Positions 13,702 through 19,059 of a stretch of DNA of 19,059 nucleotides are shown here, one piece after another (within the stretch, counting starts at the first letter, position 1; every line of letters begins with the position of its first letter). The position numbers and the translations under genes are program-made. This DNA comes from Angelakisella sp. GTDB taxonomy: Bacteria; Bacillota; Clostridia; Oscillospirales; Ruminococcaceae. The notes under the pieces are model-generated. The model saw only the letters and a list, made by a program, of their open reading frames with translations. It was not told where the DNA came from and ran no database searches. Where the stretch lies: contig JAAWEO010000021.1 of the NCBI GenBank assembly GCA_022794295.1, forward strand, positions 1 to 19,059, in the 5' to 3' direction.

Positions 13702-13737
13702 AAGGCCGCCGGCGGGAGATCCCGGACCGGCGGCCTT
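13702..13737. terminator. Shared bidirectional terminator hairpin
   Basis: A perfect 11-bp stem (13702-13712 with 13727-13737) encloses a smaller CGGG/CCCG stem, giving a long GC-rich hairpin. It lies between the end of the flippase gene and the convergent regulator gene. T-tracts on either side are short, so termination may be incomplete. Confidence 0.6.
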
Positions 13738-13760
13738 CTGCCTGCGCTTCGGCAAAGGGC

Positions 13761-14414
13761 TTATTCAGGTTTTTTGGCTGTACCGGCAGGCTTTTTTGTC
13801 AGCTGCCAGGTCAGACCGCAGGCCGCCAGCCAGACAGCGGCCGTGATGGCGCAAATGGTCAGGGTACTGACCGGCCAGGGCCAGAGCCGCAGCAGCCCGG
13901 AGGAGAGCCATACCACTGGGAACCAGGCGAAAAACCAGACCCCCAGCCGGTAGTACCTCCGGCGAAGGCCGGGGAGCTCCTCTGCCGGGGCCTGGCCGCT
14001 GCGGAGCCAGGCCTCTGCAAAAAGGATGTCCCCCAGGCTGGCCGCTGCACAAAGGGTCAGGGGGAAGGGGGCCTGCCAGGCGGCCCAGACCCCCACAGCC
14101 AGGAGCAGAAAGACCGCGTGGAGCCCCGCCAAAAACAGAAGCACCCCCTGGCGCTCCTGTTTTTCCTCCAGCTGGGTTTCGGCAGAGCGGACCGCAGGCA
14201 GGTCGCGGTCGCTTTGATAGCCGTCATGGAGCAGATAGTCGGTGCTCACCCCAAACAGCCTGCTGATCTCCAGCAGATTGCCGCAGTCGGGCAGCACCCC
14301 CTCGTTTTCCCACCGGGATACCGCCTGCCGGCTGACCCCCAGCTTTTCGGCCAGATCTTCCTGAGACAGCTTCCCATCCCTGCGAAGCTGCAAAAGCTTT
14401 TCTCCAAATGTCAT
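13761..14414 (-). CDS. XRE-family regulator with membrane-spanning C-terminus
   Basis: This 217-residue protein has an N-terminal Cro/C1-type helix-turn-helix (about 4-60: KLSQEDLAEKLGVSRQAVSRWENEGVLP), then a linker. Four hydrophobic helices follow, spread over about 90-205. Membrane-linked XRE proteins of this layout are common in Clostridia and are usually thought to sense envelope or cell-surface conditions, but their ligands are mostly unknown. The ATG at 14414 is nine bases after GGAGG. A GTG at 14417, six bases after it, is an equally allowed start. It is convergent with the polysaccharide operon and divergent from the decarboxylase operon, so it could control either one or neither. 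Confidence 0.82.
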   Translation of the reverse strand: MTFGEKLLQLRRDGKLSQEDLAEKLGVSRQAVSRWENEGVLPDCGNLLEISRLFGVSTDYLLHDGYQSDRDLPAVRSAETQLEEKQERQGVLLFLAGLHAVFLLLAVGVWAAWQAPFPLTLCAAASLGDILFAEAWLRSGQAPAEELPGLRRRYYRLGVWFFAWFPVVWLSSGLLRLWPWPVSTLTICAITAAVWLAACGLTWQLTKKPAGTAKKPE

Positions 14415-14626
14415 CACAGAAAACCTCCTTTTTCGTACTGTCTCTATTTTACCTCCAATCCCCCTTTATTGCCAGCACCCTTGGGTTACAATGGCGCAAC
14501 CAGGTGCAGCATGGCTGCCACTCAACAGAACAGTCTGTAAAATTGCCGGAAATTTAACAAAAATTCAGGTGAAAATGCTAAAACTCCCAAAAACACAAAA
14601 TCCCCGCTGCCAGGGGAAGAAAAGTC

Positions 14627-14655
14627 TTGAAAAAGGCGCTCCATTGCGTTAAGAT
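14627..14655 (+). promoter_or_regulatory. Predicted promoter of the oxaloacetate decarboxylase operon
   Basis: A -35 element TTGAAA (14627-14632) and a -10-like element TAAGAT (14650-14655) are 17 bp apart. The transcript would begin near 14662, leaving a leader of about 40 bases that ends in GGAGGTG (14691-14697). The rest of the gap from 14418 is AT-rich with one small hairpin (CCCC/GGGG near 14602-14616). I see no riboswitch or clear operator. Confidence 0.55.
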
Positions 14656-14702
14656 ATAGTGGGTGAAATTTGGTTTTCCTATCAATATATGGAGGTGTAT
14701 GT

Positions 14703-16085
14703 ATGAAAATTGGATTCACAGAAACCGTCCTCCGGGACGCGAACCAGTCCCTCATCGCCACCCGCCTGCCCTTCGCAAAGTTTGAGCCCATTCTTGGCGA
14801 GCTGGACAAGGCCGGGTACTATTCCCTGGAGTGCTGGGGCGGGGCGACCTTCGACTCCTGCCTGCGGTACCTGGACGAGGACCCCTGGGAGCGTCTGCGG
14901 AGGATTCGCGCCGCCTGCCCCAACACCAAGCTCCAGATGCTCCTGCGGGGGCAGAACCTGCTGGGGTATAAGCACTACCCCGACGATGTGGTCCGCAAGT
15001 TTGTCCAGAAGTCGGTAGAAAACGGCATGGACATCATCCGCATCTTTGATGCCCTTAACGACGTGGAAAATATCAAGGTAGCCGTGGACGAGACCCTCAA
15101 GCGGGGGGCCATTGCCTCCGGCGCCATCTGCTACACCATCAGCCCCATTCACAACCTGGAAAGCTATGTGAAGGTCGCCGCCCAGATGAAGGCCCAGGGG
15201 GTCCAGACCATCACCATTAAGGATATGGCCGGCATCATGGGTCCCACCGAGGTCTATGACCTGGTCAAGGCCATCAAGGAGGAAGTGAAGCTTCCTGTGG
15301 TGGTCCATACCCACTGCACCACCGGCCTTGGCATCGCCACCCTGATGAAGGCGGCGGAGGCGGGTGCCGACGTTCTGGATACCGCCATCTCCAGCTTCTC
15401 CGGCGGTACCAGCCAGCCCCCCACCGAGACCCTGGTCTATATGATGAAGTCCGCCGGCTTTGAGGTGGGCGTGGACGAGGGCTCCCTGAAGAAGATCAAC
15501 GACTTCTTTAAGCCCATCCAGGCGGAGTACCTGAAAAGCGGCCAGCTGAACCCCGTGGTCATGACCACCGACAGCAAGGCCCTGATCTATCAGGTCCCCG
15601 GCGGTATGCTCAGCAACCTGGTGGCCCAGCTCACCGCCCAGAACAAGCTGGATAAGCTCCCCGAGGTCCTGGCCGAGACTCCTCGTGTCCGGGAAGACCT
15701 GGGTTATCCTCCCCTTGTTACCCCCATGAGCCAGATGGTAGGGGCCCAGGCCACCTCCAACGTTCTGGCAGGCCAGCGGTACAAGACCGTTTCCAAGGAG
15801 ATCAAGTCCTACCTCCGGGGCGAGTACGGCACCGCCCCCGGCAAGGTCAACGAGGAGGTCCGCGCCCAGATCCTGGGGGACGAGCCGGTGATCCAGGGCC
15901 GCTATGCCGATACCCTGAAGCCCGGCTTCGAGGCCGCCAGGGCGGAGATCGGCGCCAAGGCCCGCAGTGAGGAGGATATCCTCTCCTACATTGCTTTCCC
16001 CGCCCAGGCAGAAGCCTTCTTCGACAAGCGGGAGGCCCGGGAAAAGAGCACATTCCAGTACACCATCAAACGGATCTTTGACTAA
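14703..16085 (+). CDS. oadA: Oxaloacetate decarboxylase alpha subunit (carboxyltransferase)
   Basis: This 460-residue protein moves the carboxyl group of oxaloacetate onto the biotin carrier, releasing pyruvate. It shows the family's hallmarks: T-x-LRDANQSL at the start, ECWGGATFD, MLLRGQNLLGYKHY, TIKDMAGIMGP, and the metal-binding VVHTHCTTGLG. The conserved carboxylase domain follows to about residue 455. It lacks the C-terminal biotin domain found in classical enterobacterial OadA; here biotin is carried by a separate protein two genes downstream. It resembles the 5S subunit of transcarboxylase and pyruvate carboxylase subunit B, but the operon with beta, gamma-like and biotin subunits points to the sodium-pumping decarboxylase. 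ATG 14703 sits seven bases after GGAGG; an upstream in-frame start at 14670 has no such site. Confidence 0.92.
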   Translation: MKIGFTETVLRDANQSLIATRLPFAKFEPILGELDKAGYYSLECWGGATFDSCLRYLDEDPWERLRRIRAACPNTKLQMLLRGQNLLGYKHYPDDVVRKFVQKSVENGMDIIRIFDALNDVENIKVAVDETLKRGAIASGAICYTISPIHNLESYVKVAAQMKAQGVQTITIKDMAGIMGPTEVYDLVKAIKEEVKLPVVVHTHCTTGLGIATLMKAAEAGADVLDTAISSFSGGTSQPPTETLVYMMKSAGFEVGVDEGSLKKINDFFKPIQAEYLKSGQLNPVVMTTDSKALIYQVPGGMLSNLVAQLTAQNKLDKLPEVLAETPRVREDLGYPPLVTPMSQMVGAQATSNVLAGQRYKTVSKEIKSYLRGEYGTAPGKVNEEVRAQILGDEPVIQGRYADTLKPGFEAARAEIGAKARSEEDILSYIAFPAQAEAFFDKREAREKSTFQYTIKRIFD

Positions 16086-16100
16086 AGAGGAGGGGTACAG

Positions 16101-16607
16101 ATGCTCTTACAAATGCTCACCGAGAGGGGGACCCTCACCTTTGGTCAGTCCCTGCTCCTCTCCGGCATCGGTATGACTGTGGTGCTGATGGAGCTGGCGA
16201 TCCTTGCGGTGATGATCATTTTTCTCTCCAAGGTGCTCGCCTCGGTCACCGGCAAAAATGCGGCTCCTGCCGCTGTGGCTGCCGGTCCGGCGCCTGCTCC
16301 TGTCCCCAAGGCAGCGGCTCCCGCTCCTGCCCCTGCCGCTCCGGCGGCTCCCGCTGCCCCTGTCCGGCCCGCCGGGCTGGTGCTGGAAAATGTGGATGAA
16401 CCCACCGCCGCCACCCTTATGGCTATTATCAGCGACCGCACCGGCATCCCCCTGAACCGTCTGGCCTTCCACTCCATCAAGGGGGCCCCTGTGGTCCTGG
16501 AGGGGATCGACGAGGAGACCGCCGCCGTGGTTATGGCTATTGTCAGCAAGGAGACCGGCATCCCTATGAACCGCCTGAGCTTCCAGTCTATTAAGAAAGT
16601 TGATTGA
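16101..16607 (+). CDS. Decarboxylase gamma/delta-like subunit with duplicated C-terminal domain
   Basis: This 168-residue small membrane subunit has one N-terminal helix (about 16-43), a long Ala/Pro-rich linker (about 54-91), and then two tandem copies of a 36-residue module (93-128 and 131-166). The copies match at 23 of 36 positions, each containing D-E-x-T-A-A, T-G-I-P-x-N-R-L and S-I-K. The helix plus linker is the plan of OadG and MmdD/GcdC-type subunits, which hold the complex together at the membrane. The doubled tail recalls Veillonella methylmalonyl-CoA decarboxylase, where a separate epsilon subunit resembles the delta subunit's C-terminus. ATG 16101 follows AGAGGAGGGG. Confidence 0.8.
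   Translation: MLLQMLTERGTLTFGQSLLLSGIGMTVVLMELAILAVMIIFLSKVLASVTGKNAAPAAVAAGPAPAPVPKAAAPAPAPAAPAAPAAPVRPAGLVLENVDEPTAATLMAIISDRTGIPLNRLAFHSIKGAPVVLEGIDEETAAVVMAIVSKETGIPMNRLSFQSIKKVD
16377..16598 (+). repeat. Tandem 36-codon repeat in the gamma/delta-like subunit
   Basis: Two in-frame copies, 16377-16484 and 16491-16598, are separated by two codons. They are clearly related in protein but differ at many third positions, so the duplication is not very recent. Confidence 0.8.
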
Positions 16608-16620
16608 GGAGGATATTGCC

Positions 16621-17034
16621 ATGAAATACGTTGTGAATCTGAACGGGAAGAACTACGAGGTCGAGGTCACCGAGACCCAGGCCGAGATCGTCAATACCAC
16701 CCTGGCCCCCGTGGCAGCCGCTCCCGCAGCCGCCCCCGCCCCTGTGGCGGCCCCGGCTCCCGTGGCTGCTCCTGCCCCGGCGGCTGCTCCCGCTCCCGCC
16801 CCTGCCGCAGCTCCCGCCGCTGGCACCAAGGTCACTGCCCCCATGCCCGGCACCGTTCTGAAGGTGGTGGCCCCCGAGGGCACCGCGGTCAAGGCTGGGG
16901 ACGTCATTCTGGTCCTGGAGGCCATGAAGATGGAGAACGACATCGTTGCCCCCGAGAATGGCACCGTCAAGCAGCTTCTGGTCTCCAAGGGCAGCTCCGT
17001 CAATACCGATGATGTTCTCGCCGTCCTGGGTTAA
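16621..17034 (+). CDS. Biotin carboxyl carrier subunit of the decarboxylase
   Basis: This 137-residue protein carries biotin between the alpha and beta subunits. It has a short N-terminal strand region (1-30), an Ala/Pro-rich flexible linker (about 31-68), and a C-terminal biotinyl domain with the EAMKMEN motif, so K103 should be biotinylated. It corresponds to GcdC/MmdC-type free carriers. The preferred start is ATG 16621, seven bases after TGAGGAGGA, which overlaps the preceding stop. An upstream in-frame start at 16600 would place the start before that site. The long linker lets the biotin swing between the cytoplasmic and membrane active sites. Confidence 0.92.
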   Translation: MKYVVNLNGKNYEVEVTETQAEIVNTTLAPVAAAPAAAPAPVAAPAPVAAPAPAAAPAPAPAAAPAAGTKVTAPMPGTVLKVVAPEGTAVKAGDVILVLEAMKMENDIVAPENGTVKQLLVSKGSSVNTDDVLAVLG

Positions 17035-17060
17035 GCCTGGCTGAACGGAGGGAAAAGAGT

Positions 17061-18245
17061 ATGAATTTTTTTGAGATCATCGCGCAGACCTTTGCCAACT
17101 CGGGCTTTGCGGCGATGACCTGGCAGCAGGGGGTCATGATCCTGATTTCCTTTGTCCTGCTGTACATGGCCATCAAGAAGGGCTTCGAGCCCCTTCTCCT
17201 CCTGCCCATCGCCTTCGGAATGCTTCTGGCGAACCTCCCCCTGGCGGGCCTTATGTACGATGCCACTGCCGAGGGTCTGGCCTGGTACGAATCCGGCGTC
17301 CTGCGGATCATCTACATGGGCGTTAAGTCCAGCCTGTTCCCCTGCCTGATCTTTATGGGCGTGGGCGCCATGACCGACTTTGGTCCCCTCATTGCCAATC
17401 CCATCAGCCTGCTGCTGGGGGCGGCTGCCCAGTTCGGGATCTACGTGGCCTTCACCTTCGCCAATTTCCTGGGCAATAACATCACCAACCCGGATGGTTC
17501 GCCCCTGTTTACCGCCCTGGAGGCCGCAGCCATTGGCATCATCGGCGGCGCAGATGGCCCCACAGCCATCTTCCTTGCCAACCGTCTGGCTCCGCAGCTG
17601 CTGGCACCCATCGCCGTGGCGGCCTACTCCTACATGGCCCTGATCCCCCTGATCCAGCCCCCCATTATGAGGCTGCTCACCACCGAGAAGGAGCGGAAGA
17701 TCAAGATGGATCAGCTCCGCCAGGTCTCCAAGGTGGAAAAGATCATCTTCCCTGTGGTGGTCACCGTATTCTGCGTCCTGCTGCTGCCCTCTGTGGCGCC
17801 CCTTATCGGGATGCTGATGCTGGGCAACCTGTTCCGGGAGGCCGGCTGTGTGGAGCGTCTTTCTGACACCGCCCAGAATACCCTCTGCAACATTGTCACC
17901 ATTATGCTGGGCACCACAGTTGGCGCCACCGCCGATGGCCTGATCTTCCTCCGGCTCCAGACAGTGGGCATCATCCTGCTGGGTCTCACCGCCTTCTGCT
18001 TCTCCACTGCCGGCGGTGTGCTGCTGGGCAAGCTCCTGTGCTACATCACCGGCGGCAAGATCAACCCCCTGATTGGCGCGGCCGGTGTTTCCGCCGTTCC
18101 CATGGCCGCCCGTGTGGCCCAGGTGGAGGGCCGCAAGGCCAACCCAACCAACTTCCTGCTGATGCACGCCATGGGCCCCAATGTGGCCGGTGTCATCGGT
18201 TCCGCGGTTGCCGCGGGCTTCCTGCTCCTGATGTTCGGGAAGTAA
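17061..18245 (+). CDS. oadB: Oxaloacetate decarboxylase beta subunit, Na+ pump
   Basis: This 394-residue integral membrane protein decarboxylates carboxybiotin and couples this to Na+ export. Key residues known from Klebsiella OadB are all present at a constant offset of 38: D165 in GGADGPTAIF (Klebsiella D203), and N335, G339, S344 and R351 in the segment NPLIGAAGVSAVPMAAR (Klebsiella N373, G377, S382, R389). About nine membrane helices are visible. The closely related MmdB and GcdB share these motifs; the alpha subunit upstream argues for oxaloacetate as substrate. ATG 17061 follows a GGAGGG site. A strong terminator lies 20 bases after the stop, closing the four-gene operon. Confidence 0.95.
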   Translation: MNFFEIIAQTFANSGFAAMTWQQGVMILISFVLLYMAIKKGFEPLLLLPIAFGMLLANLPLAGLMYDATAEGLAWYESGVLRIIYMGVKSSLFPCLIFMGVGAMTDFGPLIANPISLLLGAAAQFGIYVAFTFANFLGNNITNPDGSPLFTALEAAAIGIIGGADGPTAIFLANRLAPQLLAPIAVAAYSYMALIPLIQPPIMRLLTTEKERKIKMDQLRQVSKVEKIIFPVVVTVFCVLLLPSVAPLIGMLMLGNLFREAGCVERLSDTAQNTLCNIVTIMLGTTVGATADGLIFLRLQTVGIILLGLTAFCFSTAGGVLLGKLLCYITGGKINPLIGAAGVSAVPMAARVAQVEGRKANPTNFLLMHAMGPNVAGVIGSAVAAGFLLLMFGK

Positions 18246-18264
18246 TCACCAGATCTGTCAGTAA

Positions 18265-18302
18265 AAAGCGCCCGGAGCCTTGGTTTTGGCTCCGGGCGCT
18301 TT
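18265..18302. terminator. Strong bidirectional intrinsic terminator
   Basis: A perfect 15-bp stem (18265-18279 with 18288-18302) encloses an 8-base loop. On the minus strand the stem runs straight into a T5 tract, serving the phosphatase gene. On the plus strand it ends in TTT-GG-TTT, serving the decarboxylase operon. Confidence 0.88.
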
Positions 18303-18323
18303 GGTTTGCCGGAAGGGGACAGG

Positions 18324-18785
18324 TCATGTGTTTCCGGCCAGCAGGTACTCCAGAAGGCCCTGGCAGCCCTCCAGCACATCGTCATAGGTGCGGTCGAAGT
18401 TCCCGGTGTACCAGGGATCAGCAATGTCCCGGGGGGAATCGGTGAAGTCCAGCAGCCGCCGCACCTTCCCCTGGGGATCGCCCCCTAAAATGCGGAGCAT
18501 CCCGGTAAGGTTCCGCTGCTCCATACCAATAAGCCAGTCGTATTTGGAATAGTCCCGCCGGGTGAGCTGCACCGCCGTTTTCCCCCAGGTGGAGATGCCC
18601 TCCCGCTCCAGCCGCCGCCGGGTGCCGGGGTGGACGGGGTTGCCCAGCTCCTCGGTGCTGGTGGCCGCGGAGGCGATGTGAAACTGCTCTCCCAGTCCCT
18701 GCTTTTGGACAAGATCCCGGAAGACGAACTCCGCCATGGGGCTGCGGCAGATGTTCCCCAGGCAGACAAAGAGAATGCTGGTCAT
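18324..18785 (-). CDS. Low-molecular-weight protein tyrosine phosphatase
   Basis: This 153-residue enzyme has the full catalytic loop C8-LGNIC-R14-S15 at its N-terminus and the general acid in the DPW loop (D123 in IADPWYTGNFDRTY). Length and motifs match the active LMW-PTP family (Wzb, YwlE). Such enzymes remove phosphate from tyrosine or arginine in proteins, often in polysaccharide control. No matching BY-kinase is in the window, and the gene is separated from the polysaccharide operon by the decarboxylase genes, so its target is open. ATG is nine bases after AGGAGG. It converges with the decarboxylase operon and shares its terminator. Confidence 0.93.
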   Translation of the reverse strand: MTSILFVCLGNICRSPMAEFVFRDLVQKQGLGEQFHIASAATSTEELGNPVHPGTRRRLEREGISTWGKTAVQLTRRDYSKYDWLIGMEQRNLTGMLRILGGDPQGKVRRLLDFTDSPRDIADPWYTGNFDRTYDDVLEGCQGLLEYLLAGNT

Positions 18786-18840
18786 AGGGTGATACCTCCT
18801 GAAGGTGGGATGTGTTTTTGGGGGGTGGGTCTCTTATTGG

Positions 18841-18858
18841 GGCCGCCTGGTGGCGGCC
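18841..18858. repeat. Small GC-rich hairpin
   Basis: GGCCGCC and GGCGGCC form a perfect 7-bp stem with loop TGGT. It lies upstream of the phosphatase gene, is followed by TTTA on the plus strand, and begins a series of four palindromes. Confidence 0.55.
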
Positions 18859-18868
18859 TTTAGAGGGT

Positions 18869-18901
18869 CGCATGGACCGGCCTATGGGGCCGGTTCATGC
18901 G
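18869..18901. repeat. 14-bp palindrome with 5-base loop
   Basis: Bases 18869-18882 pair with 18888-18901 with one G/T wobble, loop TATGG. It is too long to be chance and could be a repeat element or protein-binding site. It has no T-tract, so it is a poor terminator. Confidence 0.6.
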
Positions 18902-18915
18902 AGGGGGGCGGAGGT

Positions 18916-18945
18916 TGCAAAACACCCCACTGGGGTGTATTTGCA
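18916..18945. repeat. Bulged 13-bp hairpin
   Basis: ACACCCC (18922-18928) pairs with GGGGTGT (18932-18938). Past a single bulged A (18939), TGCAAA (18916-18921) pairs with TTTGCA (18940-18945). Confidence 0.55.
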
Positions 18946-18969
18946 GGGTAGTTGGGTGCAGGGCGAGCA

Positions 18970-19031
18970 GGCCTGATCCCTTCGGGACCGTGGCCTACGG
19001 CCAACTTTCTTTTTTTCTTTCAAAAAGAAAG
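18970..19031. repeat. GC mini-hairpins joined to an A/T-tract hairpin
   Basis: Small stems with CCC-TTC-GGG (near 18978-18986) and TGGCC-TAC-GGCCA are followed by a 10-bp stem CTTTCTTTTT/AAAAAGAAAG (19005-19014 with 19022-19031). The layout resembles the left edge of the window in mirror order. The last stem could act as a terminator on either strand. No gene is seen from 18786 to 19059. Confidence 0.5.
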
Positions 19032-19059
19032 TAAGCAAAGCCTCTCCGCGCTAAGAGCT

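Noticed and set aside
12136..13755. Long minus-strand open frame opposite the flippase
   Set aside because: The translation is rich in Gln/His/Pro with no domain or membrane pattern, while the plus strand encodes a clear multi-helix flippase.
14418..14702. Riboswitch before the decarboxylase operon
   Set aside because: The predicted leader is only about 40 bases and shows no conserved riboswitch core or terminator/antiterminator pair.
16741..16830. Short GC-rich tandem DNA repeats as a separate repeat element
   Set aside because: They simply encode the Ala/Pro linker of the biotin carrier and follow its reading frame.
14703..18245. Methylmalonyl-CoA or glutaconyl-CoA decarboxylase operon
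   Set aside because: The alpha subunit is of the oxaloacetate/5S carboxyltransferase family, not the CoA-ester carboxyltransferase (MmdA/GcdA) family, although the small subunits look MMD/GCD-like.

Overview
The window looks like a chromosomal stretch from a GC-rich anaerobic Firmicute of the class Clostridia, probably related to gut Oscillospiraceae. The basis is strong AGGAGG-type ribosome binding sites, frequent TTG/GTG starts, a Gram-positive-style Wzx/Wzy polysaccharide cluster, and a sodium-pumping oxaloacetate decarboxylase operon of the kind found in fermenting anaerobes. The taxonomic call is an inference.

Region 1 (about 1-1293) is a self-contained DNA switch. A complete tyrosine recombinase gene (179-1021) is followed directly by a perfect 29-bp inverted repeat (1019-1047 and 1248-1276). 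The repeat brackets 200 bp that carry one strong promoter (TTGAAA, 18 bp, extended -10 TGATATAAT). In the orientation given, the promoter points right, into the polysaccharide genes. This is the expected layout of a phase-variable invertible promoter in the ON state. The left repeat begins inside the recombinase stop codon. The right repeat lies in the 5' leader of the next gene and can form a stem just before its ribosome binding site.

Region 2 (1294-13695) is one tightly packed co-directional operon. It starts with a small zinc-ribbon/AP2-type DNA-binding protein. Next come an initiating phosphoglycosyl transferase, a membrane-anchored metallophosphoesterase, two Wzz-like chain-length proteins (the second fused to a degenerate GGDEF domain), a Wzy-like polymerase, a split Alg14/Alg13-type glycosyltransferase, a GT4 enzyme, two tandem-duplicated GT2 enzymes and a Wzx-like flippase. 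Together these would build a repeat unit on a lipid carrier, flip it, polymerise it and control its length. The recombinase switch would turn the whole surface polymer on or off. No BY-family tyrosine kinase is present. A shared terminator follows the flippase, facing a convergent membrane-linked XRE regulator (13761-14414, minus strand).

Region 3 (14703-18245) is a four-gene operon with its own promoter: oxaloacetate decarboxylase alpha subunit, a gamma/delta-like subunit with an internally duplicated C-terminal domain, a biotin carrier, and the membrane beta subunit. It should decarboxylate oxaloacetate to pyruvate and export Na+. It ends in a strong bidirectional terminator. A low-molecular-weight protein tyrosine phosphatase (minus strand, 18324-18785) follows.

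Both window ends (1-105 and about 18841-19031) are non-coding, GC-rich and full of small palindromes. They look like dispersed intergenic repeat elements.
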